Source: Bacteroidia bacterium (lineage in GTDB: Bacteria > Bacteroidota > Bacteroidia > Bacteroidales > CAJPTX01). Taken from it: a DNA stretch of 64,000 nucleotides. Position numbers and translations under genes: made by a program. Below are positions 16,067-24,237 of this stretch, piece after piece. How positions within the stretch are numbered: the first letter of the stretch is position 1; every line of letters begins with the position of its first letter. The stretch lies in NCBI GenBank assembly GCA_905373475.1, contig CAJPTC010000004.1:1-64000 (forward strand), in the 5' to 3' direction. The notes under the pieces are model-generated. The model saw only the letters and a program-made list of their open reading frames with translations, was not told the DNA's origin and did not search any database.

Positions 16067-16586
16067 CTTGAGCAATAGATTGTTCCTCAGAGCTTCTGCT
16101 TTCGGGACACAAAGCAACTAACGCCCATGGTAGCGACATGGCAACAAGCGTAATAAGACCAAAAGCGATTGGTTGATAAAGAGAAGGCAATTGATACAAG
16201 ACAAGAGACGAAAAAGCGGCAACGATTCCTACAATCATCGTAATGCGATGATTTACAAGGCGTCCTGTTACAGCAACGCCTATCCCTAGTAGAATAAGTT
16301 TTGCAACCAACGGAGAGGAGGAATCAAAACCGACGAACCCGATACCAGGACCGACAAACATCCACAGTGCAGCCACTGCACGTTTTGCCTCGCCAAAAAG
16401 GCGATGACGCCCTCTACAATAGCGAACGAGAAGGGCAGTTCCTGTGAGCCCAACTACGGGTACTAATACCCAAAATACACCCGCATAACTCAGCTTGGCT
16501 ACTAGCAGTAACAATGTAACAACTAGCGACGCAAACAAGGTTGCGATGCCCCATATCAGAAAAAATACCCCCTCCAGTTTCCGCAT
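16059..16586 (-). CDS. Hypothetical membrane protein with four to five TM segments
   Basis: 175 aa. Hydrophobic segments at about 8-30, 34-54, 68-84, 88-108, 113-131 and 137-159 suggest an inner-membrane protein with short loops; the C-terminal tail is acidic. No family recognised. First gene of the run into phoH and purC. A -7 box lies only 4 nt before its ATG, which suggests a leaderless or nearly leaderless mRNA. Confidence 0.75.
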   Translation of the reverse strand: MRKLEGVFFLIWGIATLFASLVVTLLLLVAKLSYAGVFWVLVPVVGLTGTALLVRYCRGRHRLFGEAKRAVAALWMFVGPGIGFVGFDSSSPLVAKLILLGIGVAVTGRLVNHRITMIVGIVAAFSSLVLYQLPSLYQPIAFGLITLVAMSLPWALVALCPESRSSEEQSIAQDA

Positions 16587-16590
16587 GGGG

Positions 16591-16598
16591 CAAAGTTA
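16591..16598 (-). promoter_or_regulatory. -7 box of the membrane protein-phoH-purC unit
   Basis: Minus-strand TAACTTTG fits TAnnTTTG and ends 4 nt before the ATG at 16586. Transcription would begin at or near the A of the start codon. Confidence 0.5.
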
Positions 16599-16665
16599 CG
16601 AATTGTTTAAGCTATACCCGTGCACCATGCTCTAAAGTACACCCTTACTTTGGAGGGCTACTCGT

Positions 16666-16863
16666 CTAATCTGCACAAGCAGAGCAATCGTTTTTTGCTT
16701 CTTCCTCGGCATGCGGACAACGAATACCGCACTTCCGCAGTGCAGGAGAATGACCAGCAGAAGTCTCTGGGAATTTGTGGCTGTGATGGAAAAATATCTT
16801 AACCCCAAGCGCTAAGAAACATACCGCAAGCAAGAGAACGGAAATAAGAATAAGCGTTATCAT
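16666..16863 (-). CDS. Small membrane protein with paired cysteines
   Basis: 65 aa. One N-terminal membrane segment (2-24), then HHSHKFPETSAGHSPALRKCGIRC and a short tail with CSAC. Four cysteines (45, 49, 60, 63) form a CxxxC...CxxC pattern. The layout (one TM, a KFP motif, then a GIxC segment) matches a small conserved Bacteroidetes protein of unknown function as I remember it. It could bind a metal or iron-sulfur cluster at the membrane face. Between gyrB and the phoH unit, same strand. Confidence 0.7.
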   Translation of the reverse strand: MITLILISVLLLAVCFLALGVKIFFHHSHKFPETSAGHSPALRKCGIRCPHAEEEAKNDCSACAD

Positions 16864-16920
16864 TGCACTCTCAGTTTTTCGTAGAACGTTTGCATTCGTT
16901 ATTTGTTCCGTCTAGGAAAT

Positions 16921-16949
16921 AAAAAAAGCGCAGCATCTCGCAGCTGCGC
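16921..16949 (-). terminator. Rho-independent terminator of gyrB
   Basis: A 7-bp stem GCGCAGC/GCTGCGC (16928-16934/16943-16949) is followed on the minus strand by TTTTTTT. It lies 38 nt after the gyrB stop. Confidence 0.85.
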
Positions 16950-16986
16950 AACTGAAATCCAAATTCCTGTACGAAACAAAATACAA

Positions 16987-18969
16987 CTACGCATCTATAT
17001 TCGCATAGCGCGCATTTTCTTCTATAAACTGTCTCCGTGGTGGCACATCATCACCCATCAGCATCTCAAACACATCGGACGTCTTTTCAAGATCGCTTAT
17101 CATTACCTGACGCAGCAGACGGTTAGCAGGATCCATGGTCGTTTCCCACAACTGATCTGGGTTCATTTCCCCCAAACCTTTATAGCGCTGCACCGTTACG
17201 CTTTGCTCTTTGCCGTCAGTGCTAAATTCTTCTATGGCCTGTACACGCTGTTGCTCTGTCCAGCAGTAACGTTGCATCTTTTTACCACGTTTTACCAAAT
17301 ACAAAGGCGGCGCAGCTATATATAGGTGACCATTCAAGATTAGCTCCTTCATCTGTTTATGGAAGAAGGTCATGATAAGCGTGGCAATGTGGCTACCATC
17401 CACATCAGCATCCGTCATAATGATAACTTTGTTATAGCGTAGCCCTGACAAATCTAACACATCTCGCGTTGTACCATCCTCGTTGGCAACATTCGTAAGA
17501 CGTACTCCAAGCGCCATATAGATACTCTGAATCTCAGCGTTAGAAAGCGAATGAGAAACTTGCGCCTTTTGCACATTGAGTATCTTACCACGCAACGGGA
17601 GTATTGCCTGAAACTCCGATGCACGACACTGCTTAGCATTTCCACCCGCCGAATCTCCTTCGACCAAGAACAACTCCGTGTGCAAAGGATCTTTCAAATT
17701 ACAATCCGCCAGTTTACCAGGCAAGCCTGCTCCCGAGAGCACATTTTTTCTTGCTACGACCAAATCTCTAGCCTTGCGCGCCGCAATACGCTGTTCGGCA
17801 GACAACAATATACGTGACACGATTATGCGCGCATCCTTCGGATTCTCTTCCAAGTACTGCGTCAGTGCATCCGTCACTGCTTGACTCACAGATGCCGTAA
17901 CCTCAGGGTTTCCTAGTTTCGTCTTGGTTTGTCCCTCAAACTGCGGCTCTGCTATCTTAACCGAGACAATTGCCGTTAGCCCTTCACGGAAGTCGTCGCT
18001 ACTCAATTCCTCTTTTAACTTAGAAAGAAGCCCTGTGGATTCGGCAAAGGCTTTCAGCGTTCGGGTGAGACCAAGGCGGAAACCTTGAAGATGTGTCCCC
18101 CCCTCCATCGTGTGAATATTGTTGGCAAAAGAGTACTCCTTAATGACTTTTGAATCATGGTACTCCAGCGCAATTTCGACGGGGATACCGTTTTTCTCCG
18201 TCTCAATAAATACTGGTTTTTCGGTGATCGACGGCGTCGATTTATCCAAAAAGGTCAGATAACTCTTAATACCATCCTCACTATAGAATTCCTCCCGCTG
18301 CGGTTTATGATCTTCATTATCTCGCAGATCCACCAACACAATACGAATACGTTTATTCAAGAACGCGAGTTCGTGGAGACGTTGTTTCAGAATATCGAAG
18401 CGGAAATCTGTAGTCTGCGTAAATATTGAGGGATCTGGATGAAAAGTAATCGTCGTTCCCGTTGTCGGCGACTCCCCTACACACTCTACAGCGGTAATGG
18501 CTTTCCCTTTCGAATATTCTTGACGCCAAACTTTCCCTTCGCGCCGTACCTCGGCAATAAGTTTATCGGAAAGTGCATTGACGCAAGAAACTCCGACACC
18601 ATGCAACCCTCCCGAGACTTTGTATGAACCTTTATCAAACTTTCCACCCGCATGCAGACGCGTCATTACCACCTCAAGAGCTGAAATCTTCTCCTTTTCG
18701 TGAAGATCTACAGGGATACCGCGTCCATTGTCTTGCACGCTCACCGAGCCATCTTGGCGAATATAGACTTCGATATGATCACAGTAGCCAGCCAAAGCTT
18801 CATCAATAGAATTATCTACGACCTCGTATACAAGGTGATGCAAACCCTTCTCGCCCGTATCGCCGATGTACATAGCAGGACGTTTCCGAACCGCTTCTAG
18901 CCCTTCTAAGACTTGAATACTGCCCGCAGAATACGATTCGCGCCCTTGTGCAAGTTGCTCGTCTGTCAT
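16987..18969 (-). CDS. gyrB: DNA gyrase subunit B
   Basis: 660 aa. ATPase and TOPRIM subunit of the gyrase that introduces negative supercoils. The GHKL ATP site shows EVVDNSIDEALAGY, DNGRGIP and SGGLHGVGVSCVNAL. The TOPRIM domain has LVEGDSAGG and IMTDADVDGSHI. The C-terminal GyrA-contact region includes QRYKGLGEMNPDQLWETTM. ParE lies about 5 kb upstream and is the shorter paralogue. Single gene with promoter box at 19000-19007 and its own terminator. Confidence 0.97.
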   Translation of the reverse strand: MTDEQLAQGRESYSAGSIQVLEGLEAVRKRPAMYIGDTGEKGLHHLVYEVVDNSIDEALAGYCDHIEVYIRQDGSVSVQDNGRGIPVDLHEKEKISALEVVMTRLHAGGKFDKGSYKVSGGLHGVGVSCVNALSDKLIAEVRREGKVWRQEYSKGKAITAVECVGESPTTGTTITFHPDPSIFTQTTDFRFDILKQRLHELAFLNKRIRIVLVDLRDNEDHKPQREEFYSEDGIKSYLTFLDKSTPSITEKPVFIETEKNGIPVEIALEYHDSKVIKEYSFANNIHTMEGGTHLQGFRLGLTRTLKAFAESTGLLSKLKEELSSDDFREGLTAIVSVKIAEPQFEGQTKTKLGNPEVTASVSQAVTDALTQYLEENPKDARIIVSRILLSAEQRIAARKARDLVVARKNVLSGAGLPGKLADCNLKDPLHTELFLVEGDSAGGNAKQCRASEFQAILPLRGKILNVQKAQVSHSLSNAEIQSIYMALGVRLTNVANEDGTTRDVLDLSGLRYNKVIIMTDADVDGSHIATLIMTFFHKQMKELILNGHLYIAAPPLYLVKRGKKMQRYCWTEQQRVQAIEEFSTDGKEQSVTVQRYKGLGEMNPDQLWETTMDPANRLLRQVMISDLEKTSDVFEMLMGDDVPPRRQFIEENARYANIDA

Positions 18970-18999
18970 TTCTCTTTGTTTCTCCCTTTAATGCAGCAA

Positions 19000-19007
19000 C
19001 AAAGTTA
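19000..19007 (-). promoter_or_regulatory. -7 box of gyrB
   Basis: Minus-strand TAACTTTG fits TAnnTTTG, 30 nt upstream of the ATG. Confidence 0.55.
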
Positions 19008-19105
19008 GCGAAAAAAGGGAAGTCCGTTTTCCGACGTATCTGTCACGTTGCGTTACAATAAGTTTGTTCGCAACAAGATATTGAGTAAACAACAGAACGA
19101 GATTA

Positions 19106-20029
19106 TTACCCCTTCTTCTTTTGCCAAAACAAAACGAAGAGAGCCAAAACGATAAACGACATCCCGAGTAATGCACCGAGCGTAGGGTGCTCTTCTGGTA
19201 AGAAAAGCCATGCCGTTAGCGCGCCTAGCAGGGGTATAAGAAATTTCCAAACGTGAAGGCGCGAGACTTTAACGGCAGGATCTTGCAGTACCCAAAACCA
19301 AAGCGCAAACGCCCCTGAAGAGATTGTACAAAGCGCAAATAGAGCACCATAAAATCTCGGAGAATCTGGCAGAGGTGTTACGCCCTCTACAAGCCACCCA
19401 GCAAGTAGTAATACCGCACCTCCTGCAATTAGCGAGGAACATGCAATAAGGATACTTGGCAATTGTTTAGCCTGATGTCGCACCAATATATCGCCAATGC
19501 CCGTAAACAAATTAGTAAGTATCAGTAGCACAATCCCTAATAATGCCCATTCTCCAACCGCGCCTACTGTATTTCGTAGCAGCGTAAGCAACAAAACACC
19601 AAAGACCCCTAAGAGCAATGCCACGACTTTACGCGCATCCAACTTGTCATCTGGGGTAACGAAATGTGCAAGAAGTGCCACTACAAGCGGACTCGTACCA
19701 GAGATAAGGGCACTGAGTGCCGCGGGGAGCAGAGCCACGCCAAAATAAAAACAAGCGTACTTAATTCCGATCTGTAAATTCCCTAAAAGAAACAGACGCG
19801 GTAAAGCATGGGAAATCCGTCCTCGCAACTCCGTCTCGCCACTGCGCCTCAAGTAGTATAGAACCAATGGGATTAGAACTAGCCCTGATATGAAAAAGCG
19901 AAGCCCCGCAAATTGCAAAGGGGGCATAAATTGCAGCCCCAACTTGATAAAGACAAACGCCAAAGACCAAAGGATGCAAGCTACAATCGCAGCTGCTACA
20001 CGCAAACCATACCGCTTAATTTGCGACAT
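19106..20029 (-). CDS. EamA/DMT-family exporter
   Basis: 307 aa with ten predicted membrane helices in two EamA repeats (about 10-145 and 160-300), the standard size of a drug/metabolite transporter. Signature-like GLRFFISGLVL in the first repeat and PLLGALTAWLFLPEEHP in the second. Inner membrane; the substrate cannot be told. Last gene of the HU/SPOR-YgjP-DusB-EamA run. Confidence 0.9.
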   Translation of the reverse strand: MSQIKRYGLRVAAAIVACILWSLAFVFIKLGLQFMPPLQFAGLRFFISGLVLIPLVLYYLRRSGETELRGRISHALPRLFLLGNLQIGIKYACFYFGVALLPAALSALISGTSPLVVALLAHFVTPDDKLDARKVVALLLGVFGVLLLTLLRNTVGAVGEWALLGIVLLILTNLFTGIGDILVRHQAKQLPSILIACSSLIAGGAVLLLAGWLVEGVTPLPDSPRFYGALFALCTISSGAFALWFWVLQDPAVKVSRLHVWKFLIPLLGALTAWLFLPEEHPTLGALLGMSFIVLALFVLFWQKKKG

Positions 20030-20057
20030 TCCTATTCTATAAATAGAGAAAACTGCG

Positions 20058-21077
20058 CTAACTCCAAGGGTTATTAATTTCTTCGGCTTTTTGAGGCGTC
20101 CAATCCCCGTAACGACGTGCTACCTCACAAAGAAGCTCGTCTAGCTTCGTAGGGTCACATTCGGTAACTAGGGCACGACGCATAGACTTAAAATCTGGCA
20201 GTCCTTTGAAATAACAGCTGAGATGCCGACGCAATTCAAATATTCCTCGCACCTCACCTTTTGCCTGCAACGAAAGTTGTAAATGCTCGCGAGCTATCCT
20301 TACACGTTCCTCAATCGAAGGATTGGGGAGCAGCTCTCCTGTAGCTATATAATGTTTAATGTCGCGGAATATCCACGGGCGTCCGTAGGTTGCGCGCCCT
20401 ATCATCACACCGTCGACACCAAATTTTCTAAATGCGTTTGCCGCTCCTTCAGCCGTTACAATGTCACCATTCCCTATAATAGGAATACGAAGTCGTGGGT
20501 TCGCCTTTACTCTTGCTATCGCCTCCCAATTCGCCGTTCCTGTGAACAGCTGCGCACGTGTTCTACCATGAATAGTCAACGCTGCAATACCCTCATCCTG
20601 GAGTTGTTCTGCAAGTGTATCTATACAGATTGTTTTTTCATCCCATCCGAGGCGTGTTTTCACCGTAACGGGACAATTAGCCACACGTATCACTTCGCGC
20701 GTAATGGATAACAATAATGGGATGTCGCGCAGCATTCCAGCCCCCGCTCCGCGCCCAGCGATCTTCTTCACAGGACAACCGAAATTCAAATCAATTATAT
20801 CGGGGTGTGCATCGCAAGCCATACGCGTGGCTTCTACCATAGCATCTAGGTGCTGCCCATAGAGCTGAATAGCAGCAGGCCGTTCTTCATCAAGCAAATT
20901 GAGCTTTGCGATAGAACTTGCAGCTCCACGGATCAGCCCATCAGAATTCACGAATTCTGTGTAAACGAGGTCTACACCAAAACGCTTACAAAGAAGACGA
21001 AAAGACTGATCGGTTACATCTTCCATAGGCGCAAGAAGGAGAGGAAACTGCCCCAAATCAACTGCCCCAATCTTCAT
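20058..21077 (-). CDS. dusB: tRNA-dihydrouridine synthase, DusB type
   Basis: 339 aa. Flavoenzyme that reduces uridines in the tRNA D-loop. Flavin-barrel motifs LAPMEDVTD and NSDGLIRG; the catalytic Cys sits in LNFGCPVKKI; TIHGRTRAQLFTG and GNGDI follow, with GVMIGRATYGRPWIF binding phosphate. The C-terminal helical tRNA-recognition domain is present. Nine nt downstream of the YgjP-type peptidase gene. Confidence 0.95.
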   Translation of the reverse strand: MKIGAVDLGQFPLLLAPMEDVTDQSFRLLCKRFGVDLVYTEFVNSDGLIRGAASSIAKLNLLDEERPAAIQLYGQHLDAMVEATRMACDAHPDIIDLNFGCPVKKIAGRGAGAGMLRDIPLLLSITREVIRVANCPVTVKTRLGWDEKTICIDTLAEQLQDEGIAALTIHGRTRAQLFTGTANWEAIARVKANPRLRIPIIGNGDIVTAEGAANAFRKFGVDGVMIGRATYGRPWIFRDIKHYIATGELLPNPSIEERVRIAREHLQLSLQAKGEVRGIFELRRHLSCYFKGLPDFKSMRRALVTECDPTKLDELLCEVARRYGDWTPQKAEEINNPWS

Positions 21078-21086
21078 TGCCGTAGC

Positions 21087-21830
21087 TTAAAATAACTCAG
21101 GTATGGGAAGTGAATTGAGGGTATACTCTTGCAATTTCTTATCAAGAAGTCGCGCATCTTCGTCCAAGTATTCACTCAAAAGCTCCCAAAAAGCCGCACT
21201 ATGGTTCAAGTGCGTAAGATGCGTAAGCTCATGATAAACAAGATAGCGAAGCAGTTCGTTGGGGAGCAACATGGCAAATACGGAAAAGATGAGAGTACGC
21301 TGCGAAGAACAACTCCCCCACTTCAACGATGGAGCTGTTATCTTCATCTTATTGAAAGAGAGCCCGACAGTTTTTGCACATTTCAGCACGTAGGGATACA
21401 GCAAAGTCTCGGCCTCGCGATAAAGGAACTGTACCAAATATTCGTACGCAAAGCGCTGAACTCGGTAACTATCTATTGGGCGATGCCACGGCGTAAAGAT
21501 ACGCACCCCATCAGATAATAATTGCGACTCTATGGAACGCACACGCTGGTTATATTCTATATATAGCACATGCTTGCGCGTATGATACCCGGTTTGAAAA
21601 GGGTTACGAACAGGCTTTTCTTGTAGAGACTTCAGATAAAGATAAATTGGGAACTCCAATAAATGCTTTTCTATCTCCGCACGAGACATCGAGGTGGGAT
21701 AGACAAGCAAGGCAGGCTGCACCAGAAGACGCTTAATTTGTAGCTTGGAGGTATTCGATGAGGCTTTCCACTTAAATTCCACTACACCTTCTGGGGGTAA
21801 ATCATACTCGTGCAGAAGAGTTAAGGTCAT
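21087..21830 (-). CDS. YgjP/DUF45-type zinc metallopeptidase
   Basis: 247 aa. The C-terminal half carries the zinc motif HELTHLTHLNHSAAFW, that is HExxH with a third His a few residues on, as in the YgjP-like (DUF45, M48-related) family; upstream is LKWGSCSSQRTLIFS, also typical. Physiological substrates of this family are largely unknown. The start overlaps the stop of the HU/SPOR gene by 4 nt, a translational-coupling arrangement. Confidence 0.9.
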   Translation of the reverse strand: MTLTLLHEYDLPPEGVVEFKWKASSNTSKLQIKRLLVQPALLVYPTSMSRAEIEKHLLEFPIYLYLKSLQEKPVRNPFQTGYHTRKHVLYIEYNQRVRSIESQLLSDGVRIFTPWHRPIDSYRVQRFAYEYLVQFLYREAETLLYPYVLKCAKTVGLSFNKMKITAPSLKWGSCSSQRTLIFSVFAMLLPNELLRYLVYHELTHLTHLNHSAAFWELLSEYLDEDARLLDKKLQEYTLNSLPIPELF

Positions 21831-23404
21831 CGTTCAAGAATCCAGACTTCAGGATGTCGTAAACGAATGTTACGGAACTCAACCAATGCCTCAGAACGGG
21901 TAGGATAACCTCCCACAGTGACAGCGAGCATGCCCGACGGCTGTGCAATTATGCGCGTCTGAAAACCTTCGCTGCTCAATTTTACAGAATAATTTTCGGC
22001 ATTATCCCTATTACGGAAACACCCTAACACTAAGAAGAAACGACTGTCAATTGATGAATTAAACGAGGTGCGAGCGTCTGTGGTAGGCGAATTGGTAGCA
22101 ATCGCAGTATTGTTAGTTGTAGGGGAAATCTGCGGCGCATTCTCAGTTTGCACTCGCTTGTTATACTCCTTTTCTATCTCAGAAGAAACTTGCGAAGCTA
22201 CAGCCTGCGCATCTGTATTCGTGGTTGGATTTTCGGAGACTGCAATTTCGGAAGCCACTACATCTACCGAAGGGTGTTCTCGCAACAAAACGCCGTTACT
22301 TTCCAATACATCGCCTACGTAGGGTGTAACCTGCTGAAACCACAGTACATCACTTACCCCCAAAGCAATAACCAGCAGTAGCAATATAAGAACCACTCGC
22401 CCTCGATAACTCTTCCTTGTAGTGCTCTTCGGCGATACCCAAGGAGAATCGTACTCTGTGCCCTGTTCCTTATGCGCACGATTTACCGTAGTACGAACAT
22501 TTACCAAGGGTTCGCGCAACGGAGTGCCTTCTTCTGCCTCCTGCACTGTCGTTATAGGTGCTGCCACGAGCGACTCACTTTTTTCAGGAGTTTCTTGTAC
22601 TACCTCCTGCCTAACTTCTGTTTGAATCGGCAACTTTTGCTCCTCCTGAACAGAATCGTCTGGCACTGTAGCAACTCCACTTGCCGATTTGAGCGATTCT
22701 AGGGCATCTAGGCAATCATTTACCTCAAAACCAGAACCCCCACCTATTGGAACTGTTGTGGTTTCTACAATATAAGCCCCTACATTGAACCCTGTAGAGA
22801 CGGGCGCAGCATCTGCACTGACAGGTGGTAATTCTGGAGCTTCTGCATTGTAAGAAACTTCGGCCAACGCGCCATCTAGCGAAAAAGGAGCAGGTTCTTT
22901 CTGTTCCTTCTTTTCAGGTGCAGGCTCATTTTTCACCTCCCGCGCAAAATGGCTTCCGTCTGGAATAGAATACTCTTGGGAAGCGGGCAGGACTGGCGGT
23001 ATTTCGTCTATCAAAGGGATATCGAGCGACAACGTATCATCTGCCTCCGAGGGCATAGCCGCGGTTGGGGTTACCACGCCCGACAGTTGAAAAGAGAGCT
23101 GACCGTCAGACGCCTGTCGCAAAACACCGACCGCAGGAATTACACATACCCCTGTCGTTTCAAGCGTTGTACGAATTTCATCCACATAATTGGCGACCGC
23201 CTTGCGTGCCTCCTCACGAGGCATAGAATAATCTAATTCGAGATACTGCTCAAACTTTCCGTCATTGTAACGCAGAAAAGGGCTGAAGGAGACTCGCCCC
23301 AACTCATAGCCATTCTCAAAATTGCTTACAAGGAAAGCTCCTAGATTTGGCAAGATCAGACGACCATAACGACGTAAAAGTACTTCTAACAAGGAGAGAT
23401 CCAT
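21827..23404 (-). CDS. HU-CCDC81 and SPOR domain protein
   Basis: 525 aa. Residues 1-120 match the paired bacterial HU-like CCDC81 domain of Bacteroidetes (NLGAFLVSNFENGYEL, GRVSFSPFLRYNDGKFE, PAVGVLRQASDGQLSFQ). A long acidic, Pro/Glu-rich linker follows, then one membrane segment near residue 340 (VVLILLLLVIALG). A periplasmic Thr/Asn-rich stretch leads to a C-terminal SPOR domain (about 450-525) that should bind denuded peptidoglycan glycans at the division site. It therefore joins a cytoplasmic DNA-binding-like module to the wall. First gene of a four-gene run. Confidence 0.92.
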   Translation of the reverse strand: MDLSLLEVLLRRYGRLILPNLGAFLVSNFENGYELGRVSFSPFLRYNDGKFEQYLELDYSMPREEARKAVANYVDEIRTTLETTGVCVIPAVGVLRQASDGQLSFQLSGVVTPTAAMPSEADDTLSLDIPLIDEIPPVLPASQEYSIPDGSHFAREVKNEPAPEKKEQKEPAPFSLDGALAEVSYNAEAPELPPVSADAAPVSTGFNVGAYIVETTTVPIGGGSGFEVNDCLDALESLKSASGVATVPDDSVQEEQKLPIQTEVRQEVVQETPEKSESLVAAPITTVQEAEEGTPLREPLVNVRTTVNRAHKEQGTEYDSPWVSPKSTTRKSYRGRVVLILLLLVIALGVSDVLWFQQVTPYVGDVLESNGVLLREHPSVDVVASEIAVSENPTTNTDAQAVASQVSSEIEKEYNKRVQTENAPQISPTTNNTAIATNSPTTDARTSFNSSIDSRFFLVLGCFRNRDNAENYSVKLSSEGFQTRIIAQPSGMLAVTVGGYPTRSEALVEFRNIRLRHPEVWILER

Positions 23405-23447
23405 ACAACGAAATTCGTATCAGCTTCACCCAAAATACCAAGCACCG

Positions 23448-23455
23448 CAAAGGTA
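23448..23455 (-). promoter_or_regulatory. -7 box of the HU/SPOR operon
   Basis: Minus-strand TACCTTTG fits TAnnTTTG, 43 nt upstream of the ATG. Confidence 0.55.
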
Positions 23456-23520
23456 GCAATTTTTAATTGCCTTTCGAGAAGGAGTAACGTACAAGAAGAC
23501 AAAACGTTACAATTGAGAGA

Positions 23521-23545
23521 CCAAAACTTTTAGGAAAGCTCCTAA
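23521..23545 (-). terminator. Likely terminator after mnmD
   Basis: A perfect 6-bp stem TTAGGA/TCCTAA (23530-23535/23540-23545) has a 4-nt loop and is followed on the minus strand by AAGTTTTGG. Short T-run, so moderate. Confidence 0.45.
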
Positions 23546-23554
23546 CAAAGAAGC

Positions 23555-24217
23555 TTATTTCTCTGCCACCAACATATGGTGTTTTCCCAGTGCACCTGGT
23601 CTACGTTGTACTTGAAAGCCCGCTTTACGCAAAGCTTGTTTTACATTTCCGCTGGCACTGTAGGTAACCAAGCGTCCTCCAGGGAGTAAAGCGTCAAAAA
23701 TTCTTGCAAACAGGCTACTATCCCACTGTTCGGGTACTCGAAGAGGGCTAAAAGCATCGAAAAAAACGATGTGAAAAGTATTAACAGGAGGCGTGTATTG
23801 CATAAAATCAATACACAGCTTGGTTAAGGCGATTTGATGCGATAGAGTGCACTTTATTTCCCAAGGCGCTTTATGTGCCTCTCTCCAAATTTTTTCTACT
23901 TCCGATGATTCGAAACAACTAGCAAGCGATACAATTTCGGAGGGAACAGGATAAAGCTCTAGGGTTGTATAATCTATCGCTTTCGCATTTTGTATCGCCC
24001 ATTGCGCAGCAACCCAAAGATTCATACCAAGCCCAAAACCATACTCGAGTACGCAAACCGGGGGCTCGCAGGAGAGAGTTGCCAAACCATTATCTACACA
24101 GATATGCCTTGATTCAGAGAGTGCCCCCCGCGTGGAGTGGTAACATTCATGGAATTCTGTAGAATAGAGCGTAGGAGAGCCGTCTTCTGTTATTTGTAGC
24201 TCCAGATGCTCCGACAT
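23555..24217 (-). CDS. mnmD: MnmD-like tRNA wobble-uridine methyltransferase
   Basis: 220 aa. Matches the methyltransferase half of bifunctional MnmC, found alone in many bacteria: it methylates 5-aminomethyl-2-thiouridine at tRNA position 34 using SAM. The SAM loop is LEYGFGLGMN, an acidic LELYP follows, and the catalytic region VFFDAFSPLRVPEQWD is clear, with TYSASGNVKQALRKAGF near the end. No FAD oxidase half is attached. Twenty nt downstream of parE, same strand. Confidence 0.9.
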   Translation of the reverse strand: MSEHLELQITEDGSPTLYSTEFHECYHSTRGALSESRHICVDNGLATLSCEPPVCVLEYGFGLGMNLWVAAQWAIQNAKAIDYTTLELYPVPSEIVSLASCFESSEVEKIWREAHKAPWEIKCTLSHQIALTKLCIDFMQYTPPVNTFHIVFFDAFSPLRVPEQWDSSLFARIFDALLPGGRLVTYSASGNVKQALRKAGFQVQRRPGALGKHHMLVAEK

Positions 24218-24237
24218 CTTTACTCGTTTTCCGTCGC

